From Pelagadaptatus aseana (GTDB lineage Bacteria > Pseudomonadota > Gammaproteobacteria > Pseudomonadales > Cellvibrionaceae), in assembly GCA_040365065.1 (NCBI GenBank), contig BAABNI010000002.1, forward strand, positions 1-64,000: a DNA stretch of 64,000 nucleotides, in the 5' to 3' direction. The notes under the pieces were generated by a model. It had not been told where the DNA came from, ran no database searches, and saw only the letters and a list, made by a program, of their open reading frames with translations. Numbering within the stretch: the stretch's first letter is position 1; each line of letters opens with the position of its first letter. Below are positions 61,272 through 64,000 of this stretch, piece by piece. Position numbers and translations under genes: made by a program.

Positions 61272-61963
61272 CAGGCAACGGCTCCGGTGGTTTTGGTGGT
61301 ATTAGTACTCACTACTTCACCGGCATCGAGCACCAACGTTTGCTGACAGCGATCAGCCAGACGTTGCTCATGAGTCACCAGCACCAGAGTAGTGCCGTGT
61401 TCACGATTGAGCTCAAACAGCAAATCAATGATGTGCGCCCCGGTTGCGGTATCGAGATTGCCGGTAGGCTCATCGGCAAACAGGATATCCGGGTGGCTGG
61501 CAAAGGCACGGGCGATGGCCACCCGCTGCTGTTCACCGCCGGACAATTGTTTGGGGAAATGACCCAAACGCTGCTTCAAGCCAACCCGGGTCAGAAAAAA
61601 CTCCGCCTTGCCGCGGGCATCGTCTTCACCGTGCAACTCCAGTGGCATCATGACGTTTTCCAGAGCGGTCAGTCCCGGCAACAATTGAAACGACTGAAAC
61701 ACAAACCCCACATGACGGGCACGGACTTTGGCCCGCTGCTCCTCGGTCAGTTTGGTAATATCCTCACCCTGAAACAGCACCTTGCCTGACGAAGGACCAT
61801 CCAATCCCGCCAGAATCCCCAGCAGGGTCGACTTGCCCGATCCGGAAGCGCCAACAATAGCGAGACTTTCTCCTTTGGCTACGGTCAACTCGACCTGATT
61901 GAGAATGGTTAGGGTGCCTGCGGCGGTTTCAACCTGCTTACAGAGATTTTCGGCGATTAACAT
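61271..61963 (-). CDS. ybbA: ABC transporter ATP-binding protein (YbbA type)
   Basis: The product is a 230-residue LolD/MacB-like ATPase. Walker A GASGSGKST is at 38-46, the Q-loop falls in the VGFVFQSFQLLPG segment, and the signature is LSGGEQQRVAIARA. Walker B is ILFADEPTGNLD and the H-loop is VTHEQRLADRC. It partners the downstream permease. It is divergent from tesA, 82 bp away, the same arrangement as in E. coli ybbAP-tesA. Confidence 0.95.
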   Translation of the reverse strand: MLIAENLCKQVETAAGTLTILNQVELTVAKGESLAIVGASGSGKSTLLGILAGLDGPSSGKVLFQGEDITKLTEEQRAKVRARHVGFVFQSFQLLPGLTALENVMMPLELHGEDDARGKAEFFLTRVGLKQRLGHFPKQLSGGEQQRVAIARAFASHPDILFADEPTGNLDTATGAHIIDLLFELNREHGTTLVLVTHEQRLADRCQQTLVLDAGEVVSTNTTKTTGAVA

Positions 61964-62045
61964 AATTTATCCATAAACTGCTTGGAAGCCGGCTTCGACC
62001 GGCTATAGTTTTTGCAGTTTCGTTGCAGAAATAATGAGAGTCAAA

Positions 62046-62708
62046 ATGGTTCACCAATCTTTACAAGCTGCTTTACACAAGTTGCCACAGACATTGTTTT
62101 CGTCGCGCCTTTGGCTGGTGTTGTTCACCCTGCTGTGCCTCTCATCCGTAGCGCAGGCAAAATCCAACATTCTGGTTCTGGGCGACAGTCTCAGTGCGGC
62201 CTACGGCATCGATCCGGAACAGGGCTGGGTGGCATTGATGGAGCAACGACTGAATCGCAAAGCCCGGCCCTATCAGGTGGTTAACGCCAGCATCAGTGGC
62301 GAGACATCGGGCGGAGGACTGAAACGGCTGCCAAAACTACTGGATACCCACAACCCTGATATTGTCATTATCGAGTTGGGAGCCAATGACGGATTACGGG
62401 GTTACCCCCTGAAACGCATGATCGGCAATCTGGAACAAATGATTCGATTGAGCCAGCAGCAAAATGCCCGCGTATTGCTGGCTGGCATGAAGATACCGCC
62501 AAATTATGGCCCGATTTACAGTCTGAAATTCGAGAAGGTATATCGACGACTGGAAGACCAGTACGACATCCCGTTAATCCCCTTTTTCCTGGACAATGTC
62601 GCGGGCAAGCGGGAGTTGATTCAGCGTGACGGACTGCATCCGACGGCCGAAGCGCAGCCCATTATTCTCGACAATGTCTGGCCTTACCTCGAACCACTGA
62701 TGGATTAG
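62046..62708 (+). CDS. tesA: arylesterase / acyl-CoA thioesterase I TesA
   Basis: The product is an approximately 220-residue secreted SGNH hydrolase. Signal segment AQA is followed by KSNILVLGDSLSAAYG with the catalytic Ser. Block III is VIIELGANDGLRG (GGND is GAND), and DGLHPTAEAQ carries the Asp and His. ATG 62046 has a GAGAG site; an in-frame ATG at 62034 is an alternative. It is periplasmic and acts on acyl esters or thioesters. The divergent layout with ybbAP is conserved. Confidence 0.94.
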   Translation: MVHQSLQAALHKLPQTLFSSRLWLVLFTLLCLSSVAQAKSNILVLGDSLSAAYGIDPEQGWVALMEQRLNRKARPYQVVNASISGETSGGGLKRLPKLLDTHNPDIVIIELGANDGLRGYPLKRMIGNLEQMIRLSQQQNARVLLAGMKIPPNYGPIYSLKFEKVYRRLEDQYDIPLIPFFLDNVAGKRELIQRDGLHPTAEAQPIILDNVWPYLEPLMD

Positions 62709-64000
62709 CGAGACCGGGAGACCGGTTCGAGATACTCCACCATCAGCTGCAGGGATTGCTGACCACGAAACTCGTTGATATCCAATCGATAGGCGGCGCG
62801 CAACTGAGTCGCCCCCGGATTGGGCCACAGTTCCAGATCGACATTAAAGGCAATCGCATCCACAACCTCACCCGCTGGCTTGCCGTCATCCAATGGCTGC
62901 AACACCAGTTTCAAATGTTTTTCGCCCACCAGCCTTTGCTGCACAATAGCAAACTCGCCATCAAACACCGGTTCAGGAAAATGCTGCCCCCAGGGGCCGG
63001 CTTCACGCAGACTACAGGCCAGATCAAAATTGATTTGCTGTGGCGATAAACCACCATCGCTGAAAATCACCGCCTGCAGGTCATCTTCGCTCAACTGCTC
63101 GCGAACCACGCGATCAAAAGCCACTTGGAAAGCTTGGAAATTCTCTTGCTTGAGGCTCAATCCCGCAGCCATGGCGTGACCACCAAACTTGGTCAGTAAA
63201 CCGGGGTTGGCACTGGCCACCGCATCCAGCGCATCGCGAATGTGCAGACCGGCGATTGAACGCGCGGAGCCCTTGATCTCGCCGTTATCAGCATCGGCAA
63301 AAGCAATCACCGGACGGTGGTACTGATCCTTGATGCGCGATGCCAGAATCCCGACTACGCCCTGATGCCAGCTCCCATCATAGAGACACAGTCCCCAGGG
63401 AATTTGACTCTCTTCCCCCAATGACAGCTTTTTCAGGTCCGCCATGGCCTCCTGCTGCATACTGCCCTCAATGGCGCGGCGATCCTTGTTCAGGCTATCG
63501 AGTTCAAATGCCATCTCCCGCGCCAATGAGTCGGAATCACACAATAAGCACTCAATCCCCAGAGACATATCGTCCAGGCGACCGGCGGCATTCAACCGCG
63601 GCCCCACGGCAAACCCCATATCCGAGGCCACCAGCCGATGCAATTGACGACCGGCAATATCCAGTAACGCTCGAATCCCCGGGCGCAACTGCCCCGCTCG
63701 CATCCTTTGCAATCCCTGATGCACCAGTATTCTGTTGTTGTGATCCAGCGCCACCACGTCCGCCACGGTACCCAGTGCCACCAAGTCCAGAAACTCACCC
63801 ATATTGGGTTCTTTGATACCCTGCAGACTGAACCAACCGGCATCGCGCAATGCCGCGCGCAGAGCAATCATCAGGTAAAACACCACACCGACACCGGCCA
63901 GATTTTTACTGGGAAATTCACAGCCTCGTTGATTGGGATTGACAATGGCATCGGCGCTGGGGGTTTCGGCACCGGGTAAATGATGGTCGGTCACCAACAC
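62705..64000 (-). CDS. recJ: single-stranded-DNA-specific exonuclease RecJ (5' end beyond window)
   Basis: The C-terminal 431 residues are visible. The DHH phosphoesterase motif III TDHHLPGA opens the visible part. FLDLVALGTVADVVAL carries the next conserved acidic residues, and GPRLNAAGRLDDMSLG follows. A DHHA1 domain has KFGGHAMAAGLSL, and the OB-like C-terminal segment completes it. RecJ degrades ssDNA 5'-3' in repair and RecF recombination. It converges on tesA with the stop codons overlapping by 4 bp. The first residues of the visible part are not a true start. Confidence 0.95.
   Translation of the reverse strand: MLVTDHHLPGAETPSADAIVNPNQRGCEFPSKNLAGVGVVFYLMIALRAALRDAGWFSLQGIKEPNMGEFLDLVALGTVADVVALDHNNRILVHQGLQRMRAGQLRPGIRALLDIAGRQLHRLVASDMGFAVGPRLNAAGRLDDMSLGIECLLCDSDSLAREMAFELDSLNKDRRAIEGSMQQEAMADLKKLSLGEESQIPWGLCLYDGSWHQGVVGILASRIKDQYHRPVIAFADADNGEIKGSARSIAGLHIRDALDAVASANPGLLTKFGGHAMAAGLSLKQENFQAFQVAFDRVVREQLSEDDLQAVIFSDGGLSPQQINFDLACSLREAGPWGQHFPEPVFDGEFAIVQQRLVGEKHLKLVLQPLDDGKPAGEVVDAIAFNVDLELWPNPGATQLRAAYRLDINEFRGQQSLQLMVEYLEPVSRSR

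Overview
The window reads as one contiguous chromosomal segment of a marine-type gammaproteobacterium, most like the Cellvibrionales/Pseudomonadales border. This placement is inferred from gene order: a complete ybgC-tolQRAB-pal-cpoB block beside ruvCAB, dnaX-ybaB-recR followed by rnd-ycgL-ycgN, alaS-lysC-csrA-tRNA-Ser, and a thiCOSG-thiDE-thiF operon that uses the aerobic glycine oxidase route. No genus can be fixed from the sequence alone. Gene density is high and most genes are housekeeping. There is no prophage, transposase, integrase or CRISPR array.  Region by region. Positions 1-317 hold the 5' part of a secreted cysteine-repeat peptide precursor (EGKCG motifs, HvfA/bufferin type) that runs off the left edge. 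This is the most unusual system in the window, and its maturation genes would lie just outside. Positions 458-7498 carry an alpha/beta hydrolase-fold protein with no catalytic serine, hrpA, and a CoxE-like VWA protein paired with a MoxR ATPase. Positions 7597-11612 hold a GNAT enzyme, a membrane-anchored VWA protein with a very acidic cytoplasmic tail, and two small membrane proteins, one with a winged-helix-like C-terminus. Positions 11647-16777 contain ycgN, ycgL, rnd, recR, ybaB, dnaX (with an evident programmed -1 frameshift signal) and the 4.5S SRP RNA. Positions 17021-18679 carry a porin and a small PstS-like periplasmic protein.  Positions 18881-26369 hold the Tol-Pal envelope machine and the RuvABC resolvasome on the minus strand, followed upstream by aspS. 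Positions 28555-31977 run on the plus strand: an HPt/HD-GYP signalling protein, an HU protein with a histone H1-like tail, and an acyl-CoA synthetase. Positions 32111-36586 hold a MAPEG protein, a HIT protein, proS, a lytic transglycosylase gene broken by an in-frame TAA, and an AraC-type regulator. Positions 36674-43569 are a TPP-riboswitch-controlled thiamin operon with a fused ThiD-ThiE and a ThiF with a C-terminal rhodanese domain. A diguanylate cyclase, a cupin, a HAD-PlsC lipid enzyme, a Mpo1-like protein and a DsbA-fold isomerase follow.  From 48998 to 49834 lie a 175-bp tandem repeat, tRNA-Ser(GCU) and csrA. lysC, alaS, hinT, a Trm112-like protein, an M23 peptidase, a YheT-type hydrolase, PhoH2, a thioesterase, the YbbA/YbbP transporter, tesA and the 3' part of recJ complete the window. 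Two families of short dispersed inverted-repeat elements sit in the intergenic gaps. One copy appears to supply the start codon of the broken transglycosylase gene.
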